A DNA stretch of 64,000 bases from the NCBI RefSeq assembly GCF_034190915.1, contig NW_026947502.1, positions 3,004,785-3,068,784 on the forward strand, written 5' to 3'. The notes below the pieces were generated by a model. The model was given only the letters and a program-made list of their open reading frames with translations. It had not been told where the DNA came from and made no database searches. Source of the DNA: Cavia porcellus. Lineage: Eukaryota > Chordata > Mammalia > Rodentia > Caviidae. Position 1 is the first letter of the stretch. Each line of letters begins with the position of its first letter. This document shows positions 23,035 through 33,938 of the stretch, piece after piece. The translations under genes and the position numbers were made by a program.

Positions 23035-24318
23035 ATGGGTCAGGCCTCCTCCTCCTCCACAAACCCCGATACAGGCGAGAATGGTGACTTAGCCTCCAGC
23101 TTTGAGGAGTATTTCAAAAATATCACAATGGAAACTAAAATCCTGACCAACAAAGATCAGGATATGATTAAGTTGTATCTGCAGCAGGGAGACGTCCAGA
23201 AGGCAGCTTCTGTAATCAACGCTGTCCTGAAAGACATCGAGAATGCTCCACTGAGCATCGCAGTGACCGGGGAGGGCGGGTCAGGAAAATCCACTCTGAT
23301 CAATGCCCTGCGTGGGGTGGCCCACGAGGATGAAGGAGCAGCTGCCACTGGGCTAACCGAGACCACCACGGAAGGGACTGAGTACAGACACCCCAAGTTT
23401 CCCAATGTCTCAATATGGGACCTGCCTGGTGTTGGGACCACGAAATTCTCTCCTGAAAAATATCTAAAGAAAGTAAATTTTGCTGACTATGACCTTTTCC
23501 TGATCGTCTCTTGCACCCGCTTCAAAAACAATGATGCACACTTGGCCAAAGCCATTGCAAAAATGAAGAAGAAATTCTATTTTGTTCGAACAAAAATTGA
23601 TATTGATTTAAGCAATGAGGAAAGAGCAAAACCACGAAACTTCAATAAGGAGAAACTCCTGGAAAAGATGCGAAATGATATTGTGACCCAATTGAAGGCT
23701 GCTGGAGTGTCTGCGGCTCAGATCTTCTTAATTTCCAGCCTTGATGTGGGTGACTATGACTTTCCTGAGATGGAGAGGACCCTTCTGAGGGACCTGCCAG
23801 CTCACAAGCGTCATGTCTTCAGGATGAGCCTGCCCAGCCTTACGGAACCTGCCATTAATCAGAAGACAGATTCCCTGAAGCAGAAGATCTGGCTGGAGGC
23901 CCTGAAGGTCGGAGCAACAGCCACTGTCCCTCTCGTGGGCCTCTTCAGTGACAGTGAAAGAAAGAAGCTGGAGGACACCCTGGGCCTGTACAGGTCCCAC
24001 TTTGGGCTGGATGACGAATCCCTAGAAAAGATGCCCCAGGATTTGCACGTGTCCGCGGAGGACCTCAAGGCAAACCTTCAGTATCCCAGCTTGGTGTCAG
24101 CCGAGAGCAATGAGTCCTTCTCAGAGAAGATGATGCAGATTGTTCAGACGGTTCTTTCAGTCACCGGAGGACCCATCGCCACCGGCCTGTACTTCACAAA
24201 GACCTTTTATATACATAATTATTTCCTTGACACTGTGGCAAATCATGCGAAAGTTCTCCTTGATAAAGAAGATCTTTTTGGTGCCTCTGCTGACTCTGTG
24301 GAAGGCTACCAAGAATAA
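23035..24318 (+). CDS. IRGB-type (Irgb10/Irgb6-like) immunity-related GTPase, GKS class, intact
   Basis: This 427-residue protein is a complete p47 IRG effector. It opens MGQASSS, a good N-myristoylation signal (Gly2, Ser6), as in mouse Irgb10 and Irga6. The G domain has a canonical P-loop GEGGSGKS (79-86, Lys85), DLPG (129-132) and TKID (186-189). The helical domain ends VTGGPIATGLYF...NYFLDTV, closest by eye to Irgb10. The coding sequence is a single exon after an acceptor at 23014, and the ATG has a strong context (GCCATGG). GKS IRGs oligomerise on GTP binding, coat parasite or bacterial vacuoles and disrupt them in interferon-stimulated cells. The upstream block at 12.8 kb gives it the best GAS/ISRE pair in the window. 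Orthology to one named mouse gene cannot be assigned because IRGB genes duplicate and convert. Confidence 0.9.
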   Translation: MGQASSSSTNPDTGENGDLASSFEEYFKNITMETKILTNKDQDMIKLYLQQGDVQKAASVINAVLKDIENAPLSIAVTGEGGSGKSTLINALRGVAHEDEGAAATGLTETTTEGTEYRHPKFPNVSIWDLPGVGTTKFSPEKYLKKVNFADYDLFLIVSCTRFKNNDAHLAKAIAKMKKKFYFVRTKIDIDLSNEERAKPRNFNKEKLLEKMRNDIVTQLKAAGVSAAQIFLISSLDVGDYDFPEMERTLLRDLPAHKRHVFRMSLPSLTEPAINQKTDSLKQKIWLEALKVGATATVPLVGLFSDSERKKLEDTLGLYRSHFGLDDESLEKMPQDLHVSAEDLKANLQYPSLVSAESNESFSEKMMQIVQTVLSVTGGPIATGLYFTKTFYIHNYFLDTVANHAKVLLDKEDLFGASADSVEGYQE

Positions 24319-24888
24319 GGAAACTGAGGCAGCCAGCGGCCTCCTCCGCCTTGCTGCTCAAGTGGGCCTGAGCCCTGGGAAGCCGGCTTAGGGCTCTCGG
24401 AAGCAGCCAGGCCGGCCTGCAATACACACACATGCGATCTTTCTTTAGAAAATTAAGTCTAGCAAACTGGCATTTTATGCTAAAAGAGCCAGACATTCGC
24501 TGGGTTCTGGTTCCTTCACACTCAGGGCTCTTCTCTACGATGATTTAACTGTTAACACTTGCTGACACACAATAAGACAAAAACAGGGCTTTGAATAAAT
24601 GTGTACACAGCATGTCTTTATTATTCCTGATATTCTGCTCCAAATCTATACATTGAGATCATTAACAGGACAATGGATGCTGACTGCATCTCCTTGCAAG
24701 TAAAGGATGAAAACAACTTAGAAGTGCCAAGCAGCTGTCCTGAGGAAAGAGAGGTCCCGGATAGAGATGGGGACAAAGACGGCCTCGGCGCGATGAAAAC
24801 AAATGCTTGGTCAACTCTGACGCTTGCTAAGGAACACACTCGGTATTTTGAAGACTGGTATGCCAGGGAGAGACGCAGCAGCCTACGT
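24319..24888 (+). other. 3' UTR and 3' flank of the second IRG gene
   Basis: An AATAAA at 24594-24599, followed by GTGTACACAGCATGTC, is a plausible polyadenylation signal with a GU-rich downstream element. That would give a 3' UTR of about 290-300 bases. Confidence 0.5.
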
Positions 24889-24936
24889 GTATATATATAT
24901 ATAATATATATATATATATTATATATATATATATAA
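24889..24936. repeat. (AT)n microsatellite
   Basis: Near-perfect AT repeat with two AATATAT interruptions. Confidence 0.95.
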
Positions 24937-27900
24937 TGCCAGGGAAGATGTGGTACAGTACAAAGACCTTGTATCTAATACTCTCTGCAGGAAAAACAAG
25001 AAAGAAAGAAAAATAATGAAGCTAGGCAATGAACCTCTGACTGCTAAGCCACGTGCAGGTACTGTGTACTTCGCAGTGGCGATCCAAACACAGCAGTAAG
25101 AAACTTTCTTGCTTAAACCCCAGAAATCTACCAAAAAGGGCTCAGGAAGTACTGAGAGCACCAGCCCACGTTAAATGATACTTTGAGGACCGAATAACCA
25201 AAATCAGCACAGAACAGGAAACTGCAAAGCAGGTTTTCTTTAGTGATTGTGAAGCGAACAAAAACACAGCAGGGGCAGCAGCAGACTCAAGGACAGAAGC
25301 GAGACGAGACAGAAGTGGACATTGTGTGGCACCTGGCTCGCGGATTAACCCTGATGAGAACTGTGCAGGGCAAAACCGGGTGCTTTCCCATGCTGAGGAA
25401 TAACTATCAATTTTTATGATGATAATTGCTTTGTTCTTAGACTTATAATAATATCCTTATTTTCTGTCAATATATTTAAGGTGCGCAGAAATAGAAATTC
25501 CATTAAAAATCATGGTGGGAAATTGCCACAGGTGAAAGGAATCTGCAGGTGTTGATAATTACTAAGCTGTGGGATACAGCTGTGATTATGCTCTCTGCCT
25601 GGCTTCATGTGGCCTTTCCACTAAAGGCTACATGTAAGACTTCCAACAACCCAGAGAGCAGAATTTTGAACCCCCAAAATAACACTCTTTAGAAAGCCAG
25701 TTTAGTGCGCCTCGTTGACAAGGCAGTGGGATCTCCCTGTTGGAAGCTTTAGCCAAACCTGTCTTGGGGATCCAGGAAAAGAGCCAGCAGAATGATTTAA
25801 AAAGTTCTAAGTTTGTTCACAATAAAGCACCAGTAAACCTAGCTAGAGCAGAGGAGAAGGTTGCTGAGGTTGAATAGGAAACCATAAAAGATGGTCTGAG
25901 GCCAGCACAGGAGAGAGCAGGATTCCAGCCTTGACAGCCTTGAGGTTATCAAGGTGGAAGCAGGTGCTCGGAGAGGAGCACCCCCGAGAACCATGCCCAG
26001 AATGCTGGCACCTGGACAGTTTTATCCTAGAGACTGGGTGCCGAGCGCTCAGCAATCCAAGCATTCGACCCTGACACCCCAGAGAGAAAGAAGCCTGGCT
26101 GCTGCTCTAGCTGGGGACAGACATTGGATGACCCCATAGTGGTGGTTTTATGAAGAGGACCACCTGGAGGGCTCTCCTTGAATAAAGATTGATTCCCTCC
26201 ACCCTCGTGAACCTGCTCTCTCTCCATGTACTGATAGGTACAGAGCTGGCTAGGCCATTTCCTTTCCCTTAGTTGGCTCTAAGCAATGTAGACATGGCTG
26301 GCTGAAGGACTGATGTGGAATCTTTGAAGCCAACCCAGTGTTTATCTAAATGGTTGAGCCCAGTGGGATGCAGAGCCACTATTCTAGGGCTGTTGGCTGG
26401 GTTCAAGCCTCTAGATAAGAGGCTATGTCTTCCCAGGGCACAACATTTTACACATCAGAACTGAGGTACTGCCCCCTGAACATTAACTGCTACCCCAACT
26501 GTGTTATGCAGACTGGTCTTTCTGTATACCCTTCTCTCTGCCTACTGCAGAGGTACGTTCTGGCGTCCTGCCCAGCCCAGCTCACAAACTCATTCAATTC
26601 CCACCATTCTCGGTCACTCATCCTCGAGCCACTCCCTTCTTCACCAGTTAACAACATCTAGGTCGGTCCCTGGGTCAAGGCCTTTGTTCCGTGAACCTCG
26701 ATCCGGACCAGACTCTGGACCCCTTGTCTGCCCGTATGTGTAAATATGTCTGAGTGTGTTTATTCTCGCCCTGGGTTGCACTGGAGGCAGTAGATTGGAA
26801 TCAACTTAGCAGAATTCCAATACTGTTCCCATGTCAGGCCGTGATGAGGGTGAGAAAAGGGGCCTCCAGTTTTAGGTGCATGTAGGATGTAAGAATTGTG
26901 GGATCAGGAAGGCTTCCATGCAGATGTCTGAAGAGGGGCTGGGCGAGCAGGCACTGTGCCCCTGAGTGTGAGTGTGAGGACGAAAGTGCAGTGGAGACTC
27001 CAGAAGTCTGGGGAAGCCAGGAACACTGATCATCTGAGGAACACTGCAGCAGGGAACAGAGCCAAGCCCAGAGGAAAGCCCTGGAGGTGCATCCACAGCA
27101 GTGCTGTTGGGGCCGCATCACCCAACCCTTCACGTCTACATCTTGCCAAAGGTTGCCTCTGATACTGCACGTGGAAAAACAGGACTTACTATTTTTCTGC
27201 TGGGTTTTGGCCTTGCTTTGTTCCCATTCCTAGCTATTGCACTGTTTGTAACTTTTGGAATGAAAATGTCTATCTTGTGCCATTAAAGTTAGACACGTTT
27301 AACCTTCTTTTCATTTGTAAGGGGCTCAGAGCTAAGAGTTCACCTTAAACCTCAGGAGACTTGTGACTGGTTCTTTTCAGCAACTGTTAGGATTTTTGGC
27401 AGCTCTTGGATACGAAATAAATGCCTTTTGCATGAAGGGATGTACATGAATCTTTGGGGGCCCAAGGGCAGAATGGTAAGGCTTGTATGCAGGAGTTCCC
27501 CGAAAGCCTCGTGCGGTCATAGGTGGGCCTTTGCGGATGGCTGGATCTCCAGAGTGTGATGCTGGGACTGGGGCACGTGACTCCTAAACCACTGCTGGGT
27601 TAGCATAGCTCTGGGTGGGACTAGAGGCACACGGGAGGGGAAGAGGGCTGTCTCTTCGTGTTGCCACTTGCTTGATTTGCTACTTTCACCCCCAAAGGAA
27701 CTGCTTGTCCTCCGCCTGCCCCTCTGCCAGGCCACAGCCCACCTTGGAGCCTTCCAATTACGGACTTTACAGATGGTGGCCTAAGTAACCCTTTCCTGCC
27801 ATAGATTTTGGTGTCAAGTATTTTGTCTCAGTCAAGTCACCTCGCCATTCCATCCTCATTTAAAAAGCTCCTCTGAGTCAGGCAGTTGCTTTTATAACCT

Positions 27901-28094
27901 CCAACCAGCCCTGCCCCACATGTGTACACAATTACAGTCACACGGTAGTGTCCCCAGAAGGGGGACAGAAGAAGGGAAAGCGAGCTAGAAAGCGGAGAAG
28001 GAAATCAAGATTTAAAAACTTCGACTTCTGGGACACCAAGTCTCCTTGGAGCTGTCAGGCTGAGGATGGCACCCTATCCCGGGAGGGTGGGGGC
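24937..28094. other. Intergenic between the second IRG gene and promoter block 3
   Basis: No gene is supported. Bases 25850-26240 have an LTR-like look (GAATAAAGATTGATTCCC near the end) and 27100-27850 look like a decayed interspersed element, but I could not assign either. Confidence 0.35.
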
Positions 28095-28675
28095 TGCTCC
28101 CCTGGGAGAGGCTGTGGAGTCCTGTGTTTCCCCAGACCCTGCCCTGAGTGAGCCCTTTACACCCACACCACAGTGGGAAGGACAGCAGTTTCCACATTTC
28201 AGTGAATTAGTCTAGGAAACGGTTGAATTCGAATCCCTTAATTATTTTGTCTTATTCCCTAGAGTCTCAAGAATTGCTAAAAAATACCAGTGCTTTAAAA
28301 AAAGAAGAAGAAGAAGAAGAGGACAAACATCTTTCATCATAGAAATTCCAAGGCTTTTTGAAATCTGTGCCTGGGATCAGGTGACAGATCACGGCTGCTA
28401 CTGAAGTGGCCTCACTGCTGTAGACTCTGCTCCATGACACTGCACAGGAAGGCGTGAGGGCCATCAGACCAGGAGTTAGCTGTGTCTGGACACGGTAGTT
28501 CGAATTCTGCCTCAGCTGAGAGTGCTGAGGCTGATCTTTCTGTCCCCAGCACACCATGCCCTGGAGAATAGTGCACGTCACTCACTGTCACCCCAACAGC
28601 AGAATAAGTGGCCACGGTGCTCCTCGCTTTCACTACCTAGAAATGGCTGTTACTAGGAAGAACATTCCAGAGCCC

Positions 28676-28699
28676 AGTTTCGCTTTCTTGTTCCTGGAA
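28676..28699 (+). promoter_or_regulatory. Interferon-response module, copy 3 (ISRE then GAS)
   Basis: AGTTTCGCTTTCT (28676-28688) is a good ISRE, and TTCCTGGAA (28691-28699) directly after it is a perfect GAS. The GAS position used in copies 1 and 2 is degenerate here (GTTACTAGGAAG, 28649-28660), so the order of sites is reversed. The promoter may still respond to interferon although the gene it serves is dead. Confidence 0.65.
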
Positions 28700-28861
28700 T
28701 CTCAGTGCTCTCCACTTTGAGCTCCTCTTATGCCCAGGTTTGCCCAGATCTCTGCCTGAGGAGGGTGGAGCCAGAGCTGATTAAGTCCTCAGCTCCTCAC
28801 TCAGGATGCTGTCCTTTGTGCTGACAGTCAGCACAGTTTGCCTCCGTGCTGGCCACCTGAA

Positions 28862-28912
28862 CCCTGCCCTACCCTGCCCTGCCCTGCCCTGCCCTACCCT
28901 ACCCTGCCCTGC
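28862..28912. repeat. (CCCTG/CCCTA)n pentanucleotide array
   Basis: Ten tandem CCCTG or CCCTA units lie between the interferon sites and the first-exon donor of block 3. Copies 1 and 2 have only GGCCCTGACC at the matching place, so the array expanded in this copy. Confidence 0.9.
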
Positions 28913-29042
28913 TCAAGGAGGACAGGCATGGACAGAAGGTATTTCCTGTGCCCAGGCTTCCCCACACAGTACATTCGGCTCTTCTGGCTGAGCTTTAGGA
29001 GCTCAACTCTGACACCAGAAACCTGTTTTCTCCAAGGACCTG

Positions 29043-30393
29043 GTGACTGAGAAAATATTTTGGAATTACTGGACACCTAAGAATAGGTTGCTCAGGGGGT
29101 GTGAGGGGGAAAGAAATGTTTGCTCAGTTTGGGCTGTAAGGGGTACGCAAGCAGAGGAGGGTTGGTGCATGGACAGCTGTAAACCACACAGACAGTGCAA
29201 GCATTCGGATACTTGCAGGCAGCAGTCACAGACAGGCTTCCCCCTTGCACTGCTGAAGGACCCTGTGAAAGACAGCAGGGTCAGCGGGCAGGGCCTTCAC
29301 CGAGAACCTCTGGCAGCACACATCCCCGACTCACACCTAGACACTCAATCAGAGCACAGGGCTCTCATCAAACCAGAGGTGCTGAGGGGCCCGTGTTTTC
29401 TACTCCAATCCCTGGATGGACTTCTCCCCACCAAATGCTGCCTTGGCCTTTGGCTCTTGCTAAAGAGCTCTGCACTTGGGGGGACTTTCCCTTGGATCCC
29501 AGCCCTGACCTTGGTTTGCTAAGGATTAGATCACAGTTAGGACACAACCTGTCAGAGTCCTTGAGCCTTCATGTGACTGGGAGGAACCTTAGAATGGTCT
29601 TGCACAGCCACCAGGATGCCAGGAGGATTTATGAATGGATATCCACTCAAGGCCCTTAATAAATCCTCCTCCCCCTCTCCCCTGTCTCTCTCCACCTCAC
29701 ACTCCGTGAGCGCAGTCTGAATGGCTCTAGGACGAGGGGACAGGCACCTTGGGAAGGGCTCTGCCCAGCTGCCACAAGTGGACTGTTGAGAAGGAAGTAG
29801 TCATAAGCACTGTGAAATGATGTGGGAGAGAGCACAGCAGCATGGGTGTTGTGTGGCTGACATTCGCACAGGGGCAGAAGTGGATGTCCACCTCTGTTTC
29901 CTCCAGTTCCTGGCACTGGACCCCCACTCTCCCTGTCTGCTCAGTTCTTCAGGACCAGCCTCCGCACACACGCCCATGCCCTCCCACGTGTCCTCCCCAC
30001 TGACATCCCCTGGAAACGCCCAGCACTGAGCCAACGTGTGTCGTGGCTGAGGTGCCCCTAGTCGGTTCCCCTTTGGTTGCATGTGGCTGTCCAGCTCCCT
30101 GGCTTGCTGGCTGTATACTGTAAAACACTTTATTTCTCAAAGGAGCTCCAGGGAGCTGCTTTACACACAGCAAGGAGAGGCCTCTCTAGCTGCCAGCTGG
30201 CAAGGTCTCCCCTCTTGTTTATGAGAAGAGGAGCCCGTGGCACCAACTCCATGTCCATTAGTGGCTAAGCGGTCACTCATCCACCTGGTGACACCAGGGC
30301 TTCCCCAGTCCCCTTGCTTAGAATATGCTTCCATCCATTGCCTTAGACACCAAACAACATCCTATGTACCTTCCCACTGTGTCTTTATTCTAG
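29043..30393 (+). other. Predicted intron 1 of the third IRG unit
   Basis: It runs from the donor GTGACTGAG at 29043 to the acceptor TTTATTCTAG at 30384-30393. The sequence is similar to parts of the intron after block 2 (13.4-13.9 kb). No gene inside. Confidence 0.5.
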
Positions 30394-30414
30394 AGTCCTG
30401 GACTGCTCACAGCC

Positions 30415-30920
30415 ATGGGCCAACTGTTTTCCGCAGACTCCAGCACAGAGAGCAAGACCTTAGCCTCCAGCTTCAAGGAGTATTTTAAAAATTTCAATCA
30501 GGAAAGCAAAGTCCTCTCAGAGGAAGTCAGGGTGTTGATTCAGTACTTTCTGGAGAAAGGGGACGTTCCAAAAGCAGTTTCTATAGTTAGCTCTGCTTTG
30601 AAAGACATTGAAAATGCTCCACTGAGCATAGCAGTGACAGGGGAGGGTGGAACAGGAACGTCTACTCTGATCAATGCCCTGCGGGACATGGGGAATGAAG
30701 AGGAAGGTTCTGCTCAAACTGGGCCAACACAGACCACCACGGAGAGAACAGCATACAAACACCCCAAGTTTCCCAGTATAACAATATAGGACCTGCCTGG
30801 CCTGGGGACCACCAACTGCCCTCCAGAAACTTACCTGCAGAAAGTGAAGTTCGCTGAATATGACTTTTTCCTGATCTTTTCTGAAAGAATATTGTCCCAG
30901 ATGGGACACTGTAGCTGGTG
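30415..30920 (+). pseudogene. Truncated IRGB-like GTPase pseudogene with a Thr-type P-loop
   Basis: The ATG at 30415 (GCCATGGGC) follows a conserved acceptor and begins MGQLFSADSS, a myristoylation-type start. About 124 codons read as an IRG N-terminus and early G domain. The P-loop is GEGGTGTS, with Thr where Lys is required. A TAG at 30787-30789 replaces the conserved Trp just before DLPG. Homology continues in frame past the stop (DLPGLGTTN, then EYDFFLIFS) and ends near 30880, so the rest of the G domain and the whole helical domain are missing. It is a pseudogene; any product would be a short fragment without a working nucleotide site. Confidence 0.9.
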
Positions 30921-32289
30921 AAGCCTTAGAGGCACAACAGGTCTATCTTGAGGTCACCTTTTCCTGCCCCTAGGCAATTTCCCTGTGGAGCCAAATGAAT
31001 ACCAATGGGCTCCCGTGCATCACTAATGCCCTTTAGGCACCACAACAAGCCTAAGCTACACGTGTGCCCCCAAACCTTGTGTCCCTCAGAGAGAATGCCA
31101 GACCCTGGAGAGTCAGGGGGTCACTCCCCACATTCTTAAAATAAATGTCATTTTATTTTCATACTTCTTATGTTTTCAGGCACGCCGAAAATCCTATCAG
31201 ATGGATCCGTTCCGCGCCCAAAATTCTATCATCCAGTGCCCATTTGGGTCTCATAATGACCACACCAAAAAGCTGCCCCTGGACCTACCACGTGCAGGGT
31301 TCCAATCTTAACCTTGGTGTGTTAGTGTAATGCAATCTCAGACACTGGACCTGAAGATGCCCAGTGGGCAGCTGAAGCTTGGCACCTCTGCCTTCATTGT
31401 TCCCTCTACGTGACTACTTTAAAACTTTGGGTCAGAGCCCTGCTTGGCCCTGCACGTAGGCGCACTGAATACTTAAGGAGTGTCTCTAATACGAGGAGTG
31501 TTAGCCCTGAATTTATCAAGCCTGTCTCCCTCCTTCACTATTGAAGACACCATGGTGAGAGTAACTGAAACAATCATTTCCAGGGATGGTTGGGACACCC
31601 AATTCCAATGCCCAGTTCCAGGGCCAGCCATGACAAAGCTCCAGCCACTGTCTTAAATGTGCAGTCATCTCGAATATCTGGAACCTTGTGGGCCACGCTG
31701 TGATGAGACCACTGTCTCCTAGCTGGAGCAGCTACTTGGTGAGCGCTGTGCCCTCCGCTCCCCATGTGTGAGCAAGTACCTCACGGCCCCTCAAGCCACA
31801 GGATCTGTCTACTAGTGCAGAACCAAGATGGAGGTACCGAGCAGCCAGACCCCAGCCCCCCACAGCTCAGTGAACACTCATTCCCATTTTTGTCTGATTT
31901 TCTGAGGTCTGTATTGCCTTCAGTTCTCCAGACTGAAGTCTTTTTCTCTCTTCTCTTCCTTTCCTTTAGGAAGGGCCAGGCTTGAGTGCTATCAACTCCT
32001 GAAGCTAAAGTCACTTGCCAGTTTCTCTTGCTCTCCAATTAAAATGTGTTCCTACGAATTCTTGCTGGATGCAAGCTTTAAGGTCTCTGCACTAGCTGGG
32101 GGCATTGGGAGTAGCCCAAGAGTGTAGGTAATGCAGCCAACCATCAGGAAGTCAGCAGTGCCAGGCCTTTTGCCAAGGAAGAATGCTGGTCCAGAGCCTC
32201 TCAGGTGCTGGAATGGACAGCAGGGAGTGAGCAGAAGACCAGTGAGGGAAGCTTAATCTGTACTCCCAGCCACTCTTTCATGGTCTCAT
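30921..32289. other. Intergenic, unidentified
   Basis: The sequence that replaces the 3' end of the IRG pseudogene. It may be an old LTR or rearranged DNA (a CCAATTAAAATGTG signal is near 32035). I could not classify it. Confidence 0.3.
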
Positions 32290-32502
32290 CACAGCCTGAG
32301 CTCCACCTCCTGTTGGTTTGCAGCAGCGTTAGATTCTCTGGGAGCTCAAACCATGTAGGTGCACACAGGAAATCTGGGTTATGTGCTCCTTATACAAATC
32401 TAAGCCCGAAATCATCTCTCCCCATCTTTCACCCCATCCACAAAAAAATTGTCTTCCACAAAACCATTGCTTTTGCCAAAAAAGGCTGAGGACCCCTGGT
32501 TT
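32290..32502. mobile_element. MER1-like (hAT-Charlie) DNA transposon fossil
   Basis: The run CCTGAGCTCCACCTCCTGTT, GCGTTAGATTCTC, TGTGCTCCTTAT, AAAAATTGTCTTCCAC, GCCAAAAAAGGCTGAGGACC is in the same order as in the MER1 non-autonomous Charlie family. It is old, non-coding and immobile. Confidence 0.7.
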
Positions 32503-33938
32503 GAGGCCCAAGCTCATTCCAGTCCTGTGGCCAGTGGTCAAAAGAGGAAACATAAGAGGAGATGATGAGGAGCTCAAGGGTCAGAAAACTGAACCACCAA
32601 TGAACTCACCATGAGACATGCAGAGTGCTTGTGTTTATGCTGTCTTCGGTGCAACAAGAGGAATAAAACTGCTCTTTGAAATGCAAGAAACTGTTCGCCT
32701 CTACTTTGTCTACAAGACAAAATGAGCAGCTTAAATCCTGGGAAATGAATCGGTATCTGTGCAAAGTAAAAAAAAATTACTTCTGCATAGGAAATGCTTA
32801 TTCATATGAGAAAAGCAGGAATTTTTTAACAGCAATGGTTGTCCAAAGGTAGCGTGAAGAGATCTGGCTCTGTTAGTGCTGCACCATCTGGTAAACCTTG
32901 GGGACACACAGAGTGACTACGCCAGCTCCAGCCCTGCTGAAAGCTACACAGGAGCCCCCGCGTGCTGGAGCAGGGAGGGCTTGAGGGCCGTGAGCTGGCT
33001 GTGCTTTCCCGTGTGTCAGGCCCCCACACATGGGACAGCGTGCAGAGCAAGGGAGACCCGGCATGCAGCTTCCTGCCTTTAGAGCTGTCACTGAGCAGCG
33101 TCCAAGCAGACCAGGGAGGGATGTGGAAGGGAGTCACAAGTACGGTGACTGGGGCACAGGAATAAGAGTCCCCAAGCAGTGGCCGTCCCACTTCAGAGCG
33201 TCGAGGTAAAGACTTGAGTGAGAGCAAACTCACAGCCTGGCTGCCCTTCTGATTGCAGTTCAGGTCACCTGGCCTCCCACACTCCCTCCCAGGTCACCTT
33301 CGCTCTCTCCCTCTCCCGACCTCCATTTCACCTTGTCCCCTGGACTCTCGGCCCAGCCAGAGTTGAGGAATTCCAGAGACATGCTCGGAATAGGCCTGGA
33401 CAAATGGTCACCAGCACGATTTCTCTAATGCCTTCTCAGCCTTGCCGCCAGGTCCTGTGGCGTTTTCCCGAAGCACACTCTCTCACCTTTGAGCAGGGGC
33501 CCGGCTCGGGGATCTTGCTTTGTTTGGTTGAAGAAAGTATTCAGATAGTGATAAAAAGAGTAAAAATACCCAAATGGAATAAAAACAAAATAAATGACCA
33601 CATAACACTAGTTGTGATTATTTTAACATGTTTATGATCAGAAGAAATAAAAGGAATTAGCAGACTACCTCAGATTAACTACAAGTTATTGGATACTATC
33701 TCAGCGTCAGGTTTTGATCACAATAGGTAAATATTGGCAGAAGAAAGTCCGCGGCCAAAGCACCTTGCACTGCTGTGAGGTACCATGTACAGCCATAGCC
33801 TTCATTCACAGAACAGAGATTTCTTCTTCCTTCGGGGACACTGACCCAGGATTGGCAGGAAGAGCACCACCCCCAATGATGCAAGACCTGAGGTCCATTT
33901 CCAGCTCTGTTGGGCCAGCCTCAGTGCTTCTCCCTTGC
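32503..33938. other. Intergenic / 3' flank of the IRGD gene
   Basis: No gene is recognised. The part next to 33938 is the 3' side of the minus-strand IRGD gene; I found no clear AATAAA on that strand nearby. Confidence 0.35.

Larger units (their letters stand above)
28095..29050 (+). repeat. Duplicated IRG promoter/first-exon block, copy 3 (diverged)
   Basis: It is collinear with the other two blocks (CTGGGAGAGGCTGTGGAG, CCCTAGAGTC, AGTTTCGCTTTC, CTGTTTTCTCCAAGGACCTG) but clearly more diverged. It contains an AAG run at 28303-28320 and a pentanucleotide expansion absent from the others. It precedes the truncated IRG copy at 30415. Confidence 0.7.

Noticed and set aside
28862..28912. CRISPR-like or telomeric repeat
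   Set aside because: A five-base tandem run with no spacers is a microsatellite, and the unit is not TTAGGG.
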